From NCBI RefSeq assembly GCF_965196975.1, contig NZ_OZ239981.1, positions 2,914,001 to 2,978,000 on the forward strand: 64,000 nt of DNA. Reading direction: 5' to 3'. Shown here piece by piece: positions 8,489 to 16,898 of the stretch (position 1 is the first letter of the stretch; every line of letters starts with the position of its first letter). Position numbers and translations under genes: made by a program. Origin of the DNA: Endozoicomonas sp965196975. Its GTDB lineage: Bacteria > Pseudomonadota > Gammaproteobacteria > Pseudomonadales > Endozoicomonadaceae. Below the pieces are notes generated by a model. It saw only the letters and a program-made list of their open reading frames with translations. It was not told where the DNA came from and made no database searches.

Positions 8489-9574
8489 ATGAAAGAGTCC
8501 ATTCTCGTTAAACTGGAAAACCTTGGTGAACGCTTTGAAGAGCTTTCCGCACTGCTAAGCGACCCTGGGGTTATTGGCAATCAGGACCAATTCCGCAAAT
8601 TCTCCCAGGAATATGCGGAACTGGAACCAGTAGTTAAAGCCTACAAAGAGTATGACCAGTTACTCAGTGACAAAGCCGAAGCAGAAGCCATGATGACAGA
8701 AGGTGACCCTGACATGGTGGAGCTGGCTCGTGAGGAACTGGCCAGTTGCGAAGAGCAACTGCCAGAGATGGAAAAGAACCTCGAAGTTCTGCTGCTGCCC
8801 AAAGACCCACGAGACGGCTTGAACACCTTCCTGGAAATTCGTGCTGGAACGGGTGGCGATGAAGCGGCCATATTCGCTGGCGACCTTTTCAGAATGTACT
8901 CCAGGTACGCTGAAAAACGTGGCTGGCGCATTGAGGTTATCAGTGCAAGCGATGGTGAACATGGTGGTTACAAAGAGATAATCACCCGTGTTATTGGCAG
9001 CGACGTCTACGGCCGAATGAAGTTTGAGTCGGGTGCCCATCGCGTACAGCGGGTTCCTGAGACTGAATCCCAGGGAAGAATCCATACCTCAGCCTGTACC
9101 GTTGCGGTGATGCCAGAACCTGATGAACAACAGGCTATTGAGATTCGCAAGGAAGATTTGCGAATCGATACCTACCGCTCATCTGGGGCAGGTGGCCAGC
9201 ACGTCAACACGACCGATTCAGCCATTCGAATCACCCACTTGCCAACCGGCATTGTGGTTGAATGTCAGGATGAACGCTCACAGCACAAGAACAAGGCAAA
9301 AGCAATGACCTGGCTGGCAGCCAAGCTCCAGGATGCCCAGGACTCAGCGGCAGCAAAAGAAATCAGCGATACCCGCAAGAGCCTGGTAGGAAGTGGCGAC
9401 CGTTCTGAACGCATTCGTACCTACAACTATCCACAAGGTCGGGTTACCGACCATCGTATCAATCTGACGCTTTACAAGCTGCCAGAAATTGTTGAAGGCG
9501 AACTGGATCCAGTGATTGACCCACTGATGCAGGAGCACCAGGCTGAACTGCTTGCCAGCCTGGCCGGTGAATAA
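8489..9574 (+). CDS. prfA: Peptide chain release factor 1
   Basis: Recognises UAA and UAG stop codons and triggers peptide release on the ribosome. It is 361 residues, as is usual for RF1. The N-terminal PCRF domain is followed by the catalytic SSGAGGQHVN loop with GGQ at residues 235-237; Gln237 is the methylation target of PrmC, encoded next door. It lies 46 bases after hemA and 3 bases before prmC, so the three genes almost certainly share a transcript. Confidence 0.98.
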   Translation: MKESILVKLENLGERFEELSALLSDPGVIGNQDQFRKFSQEYAELEPVVKAYKEYDQLLSDKAEAEAMMTEGDPDMVELAREELASCEEQLPEMEKNLEVLLLPKDPRDGLNTFLEIRAGTGGDEAAIFAGDLFRMYSRYAEKRGWRIEVISASDGEHGGYKEIITRVIGSDVYGRMKFESGAHRVQRVPETESQGRIHTSACTVAVMPEPDEQQAIEIRKEDLRIDTYRSSGAGGQHVNTTDSAIRITHLPTGIVVECQDERSQHKNKAKAMTWLAAKLQDAQDSAAAKEISDTRKSLVGSGDRSERIRTYNYPQGRVTDHRINLTLYKLPEIVEGELDPVIDPLMQEHQAELLASLAGE

Positions 9575-9577
9575 ATC

Positions 9578-10453
9578 ATGGAAAAATCCCGAATAGACAC
9601 CTCTCTGGCAGAAGCATCCCGCATGCTTTCTGCCAGCCCTACCCCACGACTTGATGCAGAAATACTGCTGTCACATGTGCTCGACAAGCCACGAAGTTAT
9701 ATTTTCACCTGGCCCGAAGCCCTGCTGACCGGTGAGCAGATGGATCGTTTTTTGAAGCTTATCAATCAACGAAAAGAAGGACACCCCGTCGCCTATCTGA
9801 CAGGGCAGCGCGAATTCTGGAGTCTTAAGCTGAAAGTCACCGAAGCCACATTGATTCCCAGACCCGATACCGAACTCCTCGTTGAATTGGCACTGGGCCT
9901 GGCGCTTAACCATGCGAGCCAGCCAGGCCAAATGAAAGCGCCAAAAGTAAAAGCGGCTGACCTCGGGACCGGAACCGGAGCAATAGCCCTTGCACTGGCA
10001 AAAGAGCAACCAGACTGGGAAGTAACAGCCATCGACAAAAGTCCAGAGGCTCTTGCTGTTGCCACAGAAAATGCCGCGATCAACAATATTCGGAACACGG
10101 TATTTCTAGAAGGCTCTTGGTGCTCACCACTGGCCAAGGGTTCAATGGATATGATCGTCAGCAACCCCCCTTACATCCGCAGCAATGACCCCCACCTGAA
10201 CGATGGCGATGTCCGATACGAACCCAGGTCAGCACTGATCTCTGGCGCTGACGGGCTTGACGATATCCGCACTATTGCAGAACAGGCACTTCAAAGCCTG
10301 AAGCATGAAGGATGGCTTCTATTGGAACACGGTTATGACCAGGGCGGTCCCGTCCAGGCAATCCTTTCCAGAGCAGGCTTCACACAAATTCGTACAGAAA
10401 CTGATCTGGCCGGACATGACCGCGTGACCCTTGCCCGTAAACCTGCTGCCTGA
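9578..10453 (+). CDS. prmC: Release factor glutamine N5-methyltransferase
   Basis: Methylates the Gln of the GGQ motif in RF1 and RF2, using S-adenosylmethionine. The protein is 291 residues. The N-terminal helical domain includes RPRSYIFTWPE-like sequence and PVAYLTGQREFWSL. The SAM-binding stretch AADLGTGTGAIALALA is followed by the catalytic NPPY at about residues 196-199. The start codon follows the prfA stop after three bases, which suggests translational coupling. Confidence 0.97.
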   Translation: MEKSRIDTSLAEASRMLSASPTPRLDAEILLSHVLDKPRSYIFTWPEALLTGEQMDRFLKLINQRKEGHPVAYLTGQREFWSLKLKVTEATLIPRPDTELLVELALGLALNHASQPGQMKAPKVKAADLGTGTGAIALALAKEQPDWEVTAIDKSPEALAVATENAAINNIRNTVFLEGSWCSPLAKGSMDMIVSNPPYIRSNDPHLNDGDVRYEPRSALISGADGLDDIRTIAEQALQSLKHEGWLLLEHGYDQGGPVQAILSRAGFTQIRTETDLAGHDRVTLARKPAA

Positions 10454-10537
10454 AATACCAATACCACTACAGGCTTACTCCATACTGCCGTCATAAGTAG
10501 TAGCCCTTAATACCAAGCGGCATTCAGTGCATATAAA

Positions 10538-10665
10538 CTGAGTGCCATTTTTTGCCCGCTATGCCAACGTATACTTTTTAATCAAAAACAGGCATAAAAT
10601 TCTTACGGGCACACTAGTGTAATTGATGGGCTACGGGCGGTTAGCTACGGGCACTTGGAGAAAAC
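10538..10665 (+). promoter_or_regulatory. Structured nhaA leader, riboswitch candidate
   Basis: The leader has several nested complementary segments. TGCCCG (10553-10558) can pair with CGGGCA at 10606-10611 and, alternatively, with CGGGCA at 10648-10653, just before the ribosome binding site. TATGCC (10560-10565) pairs with GGCATA (10591-10596). AGTGCC (10541-10546) pairs with GGCACT (10650-10655). ACACTAGTGT (10611-10620) is a perfect palindrome, and TACGGGC occurs three times. Ion-sensing riboswitches (the Li+-responsive nhaA-I class) are known upstream of nhaA in proteobacteria. Whether this is one cannot be told by eye. Confidence 0.4.
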
Positions 10666-11841
10666 ATGTTTGCCAGACGATTTCATAGCTTTTTGCAGCA
10701 GGACTACGCCATCGGCGTACTGCTTTTTATCGCCTCGGCACTGGCGATGCTTGCTGCCAACACTTTTTTTGCAAAGTATTACGACTTACTGCTATCCACC
10801 CCTATCCGCTTTACCGTAGGGCCTCTGGATATTCACAAACCTCTGCTTCTCTGGATTAATGATGGTTTGATGGCCGTTTTCTTTCTTTTGATCGGCCTCG
10901 AAGTCAAACAGGAAGTTCTTGCCGGAGAGCTCAGCACCCCTGCCCAGGTTATGCTCCCGGGCATTGGCGCCATCGGCGGAATGCTGGTTCCAGCACTCTT
11001 CTATGTGGCTTTCAACTACTCAGACCCCATCGCCATTAAGGGCTGGGCAATACCCGCCGCGACAGACATTGCCTTTGCCGTAGGTATTCTTGCCTTACTT
11101 GGCAAACGCGCACCTGCATCACTGATGACATTCCTTCTGGCATTGGCCATTATTGACGACCTTGGCGCCATTATCATCATTGCCATTTTCTACACTGAAG
11201 AGCTTTCATTGATGTCAATGGGTATCGCCAGTGTACTGCTCGCGATCCTGGCTTTCTTTAATTATCGGGGAGTCACTAAAATCGGACCATACATGGTTGT
11301 GGGCGCACTGCTTTGGATATGCGTATTAAAATCTGGTGTTCATGCCACCCTGGCTGGCGTACTCCTGGCTTTTACTATTCCACTGAAAGCCGTTGACCGG
11401 AGAGGCCGCTCACCTCTTAAAGCCCTGCAACACAAACTGCACAGCGGTGTTCACTACATCATCCTTCCCATCTTTGCGTTTGCCAACGCAGGCCTTGAGC
11501 TTAATGCCGAACAGATCAAAAGTCTGTTCACCCCAATCCCCATGGGCATTGTAACCGGCCTCTTCCTGGGCAAGCAGATTGGTGTGTTCAGCTTCTGCTG
11601 GCTGGCCGTTAAATCAGGACTGGCAAAACTACCCACCGGTGCCAACTGGATACAAATGTATGGCCTTTCCATACTCTGCGGCATTGGTTTCACGATGAGC
11701 CTGTTTATCAGCTCACTGGCCTTTGAAAACGTAAACACCAGTTATCTGATCTCAGATCGTATTGGCGTACTGGCTGGTTCCATACTTTCTGCCACCTTTG
11801 GTTTTGCCATCCTTTACTGGGCTGGACGCAAAAAAGCCTGA
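10666..11841 (+). CDS. nhaA: Na+/H+ antiporter NhaA
   Basis: Inner-membrane antiporter that expels Na+ (and Li+) in exchange for protons. It is 391 residues, the usual NhaA size, with about 12 membrane segments. The ion-binding aspartates are present: Asp134 in AATDIAFAVG, and the paired Asp164-Asp165 in LALAIIDDLGAI. The N-terminal FFLLIGLEVKQE motif is also typical. A TTGGAG site lies 5 bases before the ATG. It stands alone between prmC and hemH, with a long structured leader. Confidence 0.97.
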   Translation: MFARRFHSFLQQDYAIGVLLFIASALAMLAANTFFAKYYDLLLSTPIRFTVGPLDIHKPLLLWINDGLMAVFFLLIGLEVKQEVLAGELSTPAQVMLPGIGAIGGMLVPALFYVAFNYSDPIAIKGWAIPAATDIAFAVGILALLGKRAPASLMTFLLALAIIDDLGAIIIIAIFYTEELSLMSMGIASVLLAILAFFNYRGVTKIGPYMVVGALLWICVLKSGVHATLAGVLLAFTIPLKAVDRRGRSPLKALQHKLHSGVHYIILPIFAFANAGLELNAEQIKSLFTPIPMGIVTGLFLGKQIGVFSFCWLAVKSGLAKLPTGANWIQMYGLSILCGIGFTMSLFISSLAFENVNTSYLISDRIGVLAGSILSATFGFAILYWAGRKKA

Positions 11842-12054
11842 GTTTCTCGAGCAAAATGCAGTTCCCGGCCTCTGGACAGAGACCGGGATTGACAATGAAC
11901 AAGAAATGAAACCATTCTCACCAAAGTCTCTCTAAAGCTGTTAAACTCGCTTTCAATTTATCAATCCTGAAGTACTCCACCATATAGCCCAACCTGAACA
12001 ATGAAAAGGAATTGGCGGTACTTCTGACAAATCATACAGAGAGTTCACTAGCCT

Positions 12055-13077
12055 ATGGAAAACAGAGGCGTTTTACTGGTTAACCTGGGGTCACCGGACA
12101 GCACATCTGTTGAAGATGTTCGAAACTATCTCAATGAATTTTTGATGGACAAGCATGTGATTGACCTGCCATGGGTTATTCGCAGGCTGATCCTCAGCCT
12201 TTTTATCCTACCTACTCGCCCCGCAAGATCTGCTGAAGCCTACAGCGCAATCTGGACAGAGCAAGGCTCACCACTGATCGTCAACAGTGAAAAGTTTACG
12301 GAAAAACTCAGAGAACAAACCACCATCCCTATCGAGCTGGCCATGCGTTATGGGAAGCCTGATATGGCAGAAGCCCTCAAAAGACTTTCACAGCAGCCAG
12401 GCATTGAAGAAATTCTGCTATTTCCACTCTACCCTCACTACGCTATGTCATCGGTAAAAACGGTGATCGAGCGGGCCAAAAGCCTGATGCAGGAGATGGG
12501 GATCACCATTCCGCTTCGTATCCATCCGGTTTTCTATGATCACGATGGCTACATTGAAGCTCTGGTCGAAAGCGCAAAACCCTGGCTGGAAAAAGATTTC
12601 GACCACTTGGTTTTCAGCTATCATGGTGTTCCAGAACGCCACATTACAAAAGATGACCCTACCGGCAGTCATTGCCTGAAAGACAAGAGCTGCTGTCAAA
12701 AAACCTCGATTGCCCACAAAACCTGCTATCGCCACCAGGTATATCAGACAACGGAAGCCTTTGTTGAAAAAGCAGGCATTCAGATAGATAAATACAGCGT
12801 TGGTTTTCAATCCCGACTTGGAAAAGCCAAGTGGCTGGAGCCCAACACACTGGATGTCATAAAACAGCTGGCCGATCAAGGCGCCAAAAAAATACTGGTC
12901 ATCTGCCCTTCTTTTGTTTCCGACTGTCTGGAAACACTGGAAGAAATCGGCATTGGCGCCAAAGAAGAATTTATTAAAGCCGGTGGCGAATCTCTGGAGC
13001 TGATCCCCTGCCTGAATGACCATCCTGCCTGGATAAACCTGTTACAACAATGGACAGAGCACCCTCTAACTTATTGA
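12055..13077 (+). CDS. hemH: Ferrochelatase
   Basis: Inserts Fe2+ into protoporphyrin IX, the last step of haem synthesis. The 340-residue protein starts with RGVLLVNLGSPDS and carries the catalytic His in FSYHGVPERH (about residues 187-196) and the C-terminal conserved region SFVSDCLETLEEI. The segment between about 200 and 225 has four Cys residues (CLKDKSCC and later TCYRH), as in several proteobacterial ferrochelatases. Whether they bind a metal cluster here is unknown. Confidence 0.97.
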   Translation: MENRGVLLVNLGSPDSTSVEDVRNYLNEFLMDKHVIDLPWVIRRLILSLFILPTRPARSAEAYSAIWTEQGSPLIVNSEKFTEKLREQTTIPIELAMRYGKPDMAEALKRLSQQPGIEEILLFPLYPHYAMSSVKTVIERAKSLMQEMGITIPLRIHPVFYDHDGYIEALVESAKPWLEKDFDHLVFSYHGVPERHITKDDPTGSHCLKDKSCCQKTSIAHKTCYRHQVYQTTEAFVEKAGIQIDKYSVGFQSRLGKAKWLEPNTLDVIKQLADQGAKKILVICPSFVSDCLETLEEIGIGAKEEFIKAGGESLELIPCLNDHPAWINLLQQWTEHPLTY

Positions 13078-13090
13078 TTACTAATAAAGA

Positions 13091-13109
13091 TGGGCATTAA
13101 TTATGCCCA
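13091..13109 (+). terminator. Hairpin downstream of hemH
   Basis: TGGGCAT (13091-13097) pairs perfectly with ATGCCCA (13103-13109) around five bases, 14 bases after the hemH stop. No T-run follows, so it is a weak terminator or an mRNA-end stabiliser. Confidence 0.4.
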
Positions 13110-13125
13110 CCCCTCCAAATCCGTC

Positions 13126-13154
13126 TTGTATCCAACAATGTCTGCCTTTATAGT
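13126..13154 (+). promoter_or_regulatory. Candidate sigma-70 promoter of the leu leader
   Basis: TTGTAT (13126-13131) and TATAGT (13149-13154) are separated by exactly 17 bases. Transcription would begin near 13161, about 40 bases before the leader peptide. There is no experimental support in the sequence itself. Confidence 0.45.
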
Positions 13155-13199
13155 ACAACTACCTAGCCGATTTACGTAAAAATAACTCTCCCTCAAGAG

Positions 13200-13346
13200 A
13201 TGGGCGCAATGAATAGCGTGATAAACTGGCAAAGAAATTATATCGATGTAAAGAACGAAACAAAGGCTTCTCACGACGCAGGCCTTATTCACCTGCCCAA
13301 AACCTTTTTTGCCCCCGCTCGCCTGCTACTCCTACTACTGCCTTAG
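13200..13346 (+). CDS. leuL: leu leader peptide with six consecutive Leu codons
   Basis: A 48-codon open frame ends with Arg, six Leu codons in a row (CTG CTA CTC CTA CTA CTG), Pro and stop, 172 bases upstream of leuA. CTA and CTC are rarely favoured codons in gammaproteobacteria, which suits ribosome stalling when charged tRNA-Leu is scarce. E. coli leuL works the same way with four Leu codons. The start may be the ATG at 13200 or at 13209; neither has a strong ribosome binding site. Downstream, AGCAAGCCA (13393-13401) can pair with TGGCTTTGCT (one bulge), and ATGCTGC pairs with GCAGCAT (about 13436-13467). These could be the alternative hairpins of an attenuator, but I see no strong T-run after them. 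Confidence 0.6.
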   Translation: MGAMNSVINWQRNYIDVKNETKASHDAGLIHLPKTFFAPARLLLLLLP

Positions 13347-13518
13347 GGCATATTATTTCTATCTCCCCCTATACATGGCTCTAATGGCCAGACAGCAAGC
13401 CAGCTTACTCAGTTTGTGGCTTTGCTGAACCAGAATGCTGCGTACTTAAAACCGACTAAAGCAGCATAGCCAATAAAAATTGATCAGCCTTTCGACCAGC
13501 AAAGGCAAGGGATACATC

Positions 13519-15072
13519 ATGAACAACAATCAGGTTGTGATTTTTGACACCACCCTGCGCGATGGAGAGCAAAGCCCAGGCGCAGCAATGACCCGTGATG
13601 AAAAGTTGCGCATCGCCAGAACTCTGGAAAAACTGAGGGTAGATGTGATTGAAGCCGGTTTTGCCATGGCCAGCCCAGGCGACTTTGAAGCCGTTAAAGC
13701 CATTGCTGCCAATATCACAGAGAGCACCGTATGCAGTCTCTCCAGAGCTCTGGAGAAAGACATTGACCGTGCTGCCGAAGCTCTGAAACCAGCCAGACGA
13801 GGCCGAATTCATACGTTTATTGCAACCTCTCCCATCCACATGCAACACAAACTGTGCATGAGCCCGGACGATGTAATCAAACAGGCAGTATTTGCAGTAA
13901 AGCGAGCCAGAAACCAGATTGATGATGTTGAATTCTCCTGTGAGGATGCCGGCCGTTCAGAAATAGACTTTTTATGTCGTATTATTGAAGCCGCCATTGA
14001 TGCAGGCGCGAGCACCATCAACATTCCGGATACCGTTGGCTATGCCCTGCCACACCAGTTTGGAGAAACCATCAAAACCCTGATCGAACGCATCCCAAAC
14101 GCTGATAAAGCCATTTTCTCCGTACACTGCCACAATGATCTTGGTCTGGCAGTAGCGAACTCTCTGTCCGCAGTTGTGAATGGGGCACGTCAGGTCGAAT
14201 GCACCATCAATGGATTAGGGGAAAGAGCTGGTAACGCCTCTCTTGAAGAAATTGTCATGGCCCTGAAAACCCGTTCGGATTGCCTGGGGGTAACCACCGG
14301 CATCAACACTACCCAGATCGTACCGGCCTCACGACTGGTTTCATCCATCACCGGCTTCCCGGTTCAACCCAATAAAGCCATTGTGGGAGCCAACGCTTTT
14401 GCCCACGAGTCCGGAATACATCAAGATGGGGTTCTGAAGCACCGGGAAACCTATGAAATTATGTGTGCAGAAGAAGTGGGTTGGAATACCAACCGACTGG
14501 TACTCGGCAAACTGTCTGGCCGCAACGCCTTCAAAACCCGAATGGAAGAACTGGGCATTTCGTTTAACAGTCAGGAAGAGCTGAACGATGCCTTCCAGAG
14601 GTTTAAAGTTCTGGCGGACAAAAAATCGGAAATCTACGACGATGACCTTCAGGCACTGGTGAGCGATGCCCGAAGCAGCATTGAGCTGGTTGAAAAATAC
14701 AAATTGATTGACCTGAACGCTGGTTCAAGAATTGGCGAAACACCGGAAGCAACACTCACTCTGGAAATCAACGGAGAACAACGGATTGTTTCCAGCAGTG
14801 GTGATGGTCCTGTTGATGCCATTTTCAAAGCCATCGAAAAGTCGGCAAACTCCCAGGCTAAACTGGCACTGTATAACGTCAGCGCCATCACAACAGGTAC
14901 TGACTCCCAGGGTAAGGTCTCTGTCCGGCTTGAGAAAAACGGGCAGATAGTCAATGGTTCCGGGGCTGACACCGACATCGTTATTGCTTCTGCCAAAGCC
15001 TATATACATGCTCTTAACCTGCTGGAAGCAGATTTAACCAAAGCCAACCCACAAACGGGAGGCAATGTTTGA
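13519..15072 (+). CDS. leuA: 2-isopropylmalate synthase
   Basis: Condenses acetyl-CoA with 2-oxoisovalerate, the first committed step of leucine synthesis. The ATG at 13519 has an AAGGG site 9 bases upstream and gives 517 residues; the frame is open to 13480 but has no better start. The N-terminal catalytic barrel contains FDTTLRDGEQSPG and the metal-binding VHCHNDLGLAVANS. The C-terminal LeuA regulatory domain (from about residue 390) is present, so feedback inhibition by leucine is likely. The Leu-rich leader peptide upstream points to attenuation as well. Confidence 0.97.
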   Translation: MNNNQVVIFDTTLRDGEQSPGAAMTRDEKLRIARTLEKLRVDVIEAGFAMASPGDFEAVKAIAANITESTVCSLSRALEKDIDRAAEALKPARRGRIHTFIATSPIHMQHKLCMSPDDVIKQAVFAVKRARNQIDDVEFSCEDAGRSEIDFLCRIIEAAIDAGASTINIPDTVGYALPHQFGETIKTLIERIPNADKAIFSVHCHNDLGLAVANSLSAVVNGARQVECTINGLGERAGNASLEEIVMALKTRSDCLGVTTGINTTQIVPASRLVSSITGFPVQPNKAIVGANAFAHESGIHQDGVLKHRETYEIMCAEEVGWNTNRLVLGKLSGRNAFKTRMEELGISFNSQEELNDAFQRFKVLADKKSEIYDDDLQALVSDARSSIELVEKYKLIDLNAGSRIGETPEATLTLEINGEQRIVSSSGDGPVDAIFKAIEKSANSQAKLALYNVSAITTGTDSQGKVSVRLEKNGQIVNGSGADTDIVIASAKAYIHALNLLEADLTKANPQTGGNV

Positions 15073-15088
15073 TCATTTTGGTTTGATT

Positions 15089-15129
15089 AAAATGCCAACA
15101 GAATCTTTCAGTGATACTATTGGCATTTT
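15089..15129 (+). terminator. Terminator after leuA
   Basis: AAAATGCCAA (15089-15098) pairs perfectly with TTGGCATTTT (15120-15129), 17 bases after the leuA stop. The arm ends in four Ts and an A-run precedes the stem, so it may act in both directions. Confidence 0.75.
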
Positions 15130-15182
15130 ACCCTTCCTCCTGCTCTTACTCTCGAGAAGAGCGACAACCTTTGAGAGCAAAC

Positions 15183-16115
15183 ATGCAGGGCGAAACCGTT
15201 GACCAACCTTCACCATCCAGCTGTGATCAGGCTGTCGACACTTCTGCTGTAAAGATGCAGACTGCCCGGCGTGAGAAAATCAGGCAAAACTACCTGGGAG
15301 CGATGGGAATACAGACCTGGTTTCCCAGATACCAGCTGACCAACGCTCAACCAGCCAGGCCCTTTGACTGGATTGAAGAGGATGCCCGGGCACTTACTGA
15401 AACAGAATCAGTAAACTCTGTTTCTGGCTCTGAAAGCAGCTCAGTGTTAAACCAACATGAAGCAAGAAAACATTCTCAGGCAGGATACTCACCGACAAAG
15501 CCAGCGGATATCCTTGGGCAGTTTATTACGCCCTCAAAACCTGCTGAGGAAACCAAACAGGAAGCCCAACCTTCGCCAGAGCCCGTAAAACAGCTGACAG
15601 GTTCCGCCAGTAAGTTCCGTTTGGTGATAAAACCAGTCAGCGATGACTGCCTGGTGGTTGCCGAAATGCCACACTCCGGGCTCAATCAATTCAGTCGCTA
15701 CCATCAACGATTATTAGATGACATCCTGAGAGCACTCAAGCTCAATTCTGAAGGATCCCAGGCATTTCGTGAGTTTGTCTGGCCAATGACAGAAAGCCGC
15801 GGTCTTTTAAGCCGGCTGAGTCAGGATGACTACGCTGCTGCCGATGCAGTCTGTGCTTATCTGAGCAATCAATACGGTCTTTCCCGCAGAAAGGTTATTC
15901 TTTTATTTGGCCAGTCAGCCGCCAGGTTTGTCATGGACCCAGAGAAAGATTTCGAGCAACTCCGAGGTATCCAACAGGGTACTCATACTGGCCAATGGTT
16001 TGCCGTAACTCATGGGCTGAATGAACTTATGAAGCAGTCCATACTCAAAAGAGAAGCATGGCAGGACCTGGCTCCCTTACTCGCTAAAATACCAAACACA
16101 CCCGGAAGCGCCTGA
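15183..16115 (+). CDS. HolD-like protein (DNA polymerase III psi subunit relative), extended
   Basis: Placed directly before rimI, as holD is in E. coli. Around residues 30-46 it has RREKIRQNYLGAMGIQTWFPR, which resembles the start of HolD (Arg-rich helix, then LGIxxW). Psi links the clamp loader to chi and SSB. The protein is 310 residues against about 137 in E. coli. The extra length includes a low-complexity Ser/Pro/Gln linker (about 75-150) before a folded C-terminal domain with VVAEMP and ILLFGQSAARFVM. I chose the ATG at 15183 with a GAGAG site; the frame is open to 15111. Identity as psi rests on position and a short motif, so the assignment is moderate. Confidence 0.55.
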   Translation: MQGETVDQPSPSSCDQAVDTSAVKMQTARREKIRQNYLGAMGIQTWFPRYQLTNAQPARPFDWIEEDARALTETESVNSVSGSESSSVLNQHEARKHSQAGYSPTKPADILGQFITPSKPAEETKQEAQPSPEPVKQLTGSASKFRLVIKPVSDDCLVVAEMPHSGLNQFSRYHQRLLDDILRALKLNSEGSQAFREFVWPMTESRGLLSRLSQDDYAAADAVCAYLSNQYGLSRRKVILLFGQSAARFVMDPEKDFEQLRGIQQGTHTGQWFAVTHGLNELMKQSILKREAWQDLAPLLAKIPNTPGSA

Positions 16116-16162
16116 GAATCATCCAGCCCTACAGATCAAACGATTCAGACAAATCATCAGCC

Positions 16163-16630
16163 ATGACACAACACTCACTTACTTTTCGCCCCATGCTGGA
16201 GAAAGACCTGGAGCAGGTCTATACCGTAGAACAGCAATCAGCAGAGCATCCTTGGCGAAAAGCACACTTTTCTGACAGCCTAAAATCAGGCTACACCTGC
16301 GAACTGGCAGTACTGGACAGCCAAATTGTAGGGCATTGCATCATGATGATGGCTGCCGGTGAAGCCAGCATCCTAATTCTGACCGTAGACAAAAAGTTTC
16401 AGAGACAAGGCATTGGTCGGCAACTGTTGCAACATATGATTCAAAAAGCATCACAGTCTGACTGCAACACCATACTATTAGAAGTTCGCCGCTCAAATAT
16501 CAAAGCATTCAACCTTTATCTTGACGAAGGTTTCGGAGAGATTGGAATCAGAAAAAACTACTATCCCATGGGCAAGGGCTGGGAAGATGCCATCGTCATG
16601 GCAATGGAACCTGAAACGTTCCTCAGCTAG
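16163..16630 (+). CDS. rimI: Ribosomal protein alanine N-acetyltransferase
   Basis: GNAT-family enzyme that acetylates the N-terminal Ala of ribosomal protein S18 in E. coli. The 155-residue protein starts LTFRPMLEKDLEQVYTVE. It has the acetyl-CoA loop RQGIGRQLL (about residues 92-100) and the RimI-typical ILLEVRRSNIKAFNLYLDEGF segment. It lies 47 bases after the HolD-like gene, matching the holD-rimI pairing elsewhere. Confidence 0.93.
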   Translation: MTQHSLTFRPMLEKDLEQVYTVEQQSAEHPWRKAHFSDSLKSGYTCELAVLDSQIVGHCIMMMAAGEASILILTVDKKFQRQGIGRQLLQHMIQKASQSDCNTILLEVRRSNIKAFNLYLDEGFGEIGIRKNYYPMGKGWEDAIVMAMEPETFLS

Positions 16631-16898
16631 CTTAAAAAAATAACTAAAACTAATAATAATAGATTCCATAAAAGTGAATTATTCCTAAAGACAATCATCA
16701 ATCCAATACATTAAACGACAATTTAATCGTACTCCCGCAATGGGATTTCGCCCAAACGACAAAGCAACCAGCCAAGCTCCAAAATCGAGCCAGACATTGT
16801 TAAAAAAAACTACAAAATACGAGCTTTCCCCCCCTGCACACTGAGAAATTGATAGGTATAATCGCGCCCCTGTTTCAGTCATAGCAAGGTCTTAAGCG

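Noticed and set aside
11864..11887. Hairpin CCCGG/CCGGG after nhaA as a terminator
   Set aside because: There is an internal mismatch and no T-run, so it was not listed as a terminator.
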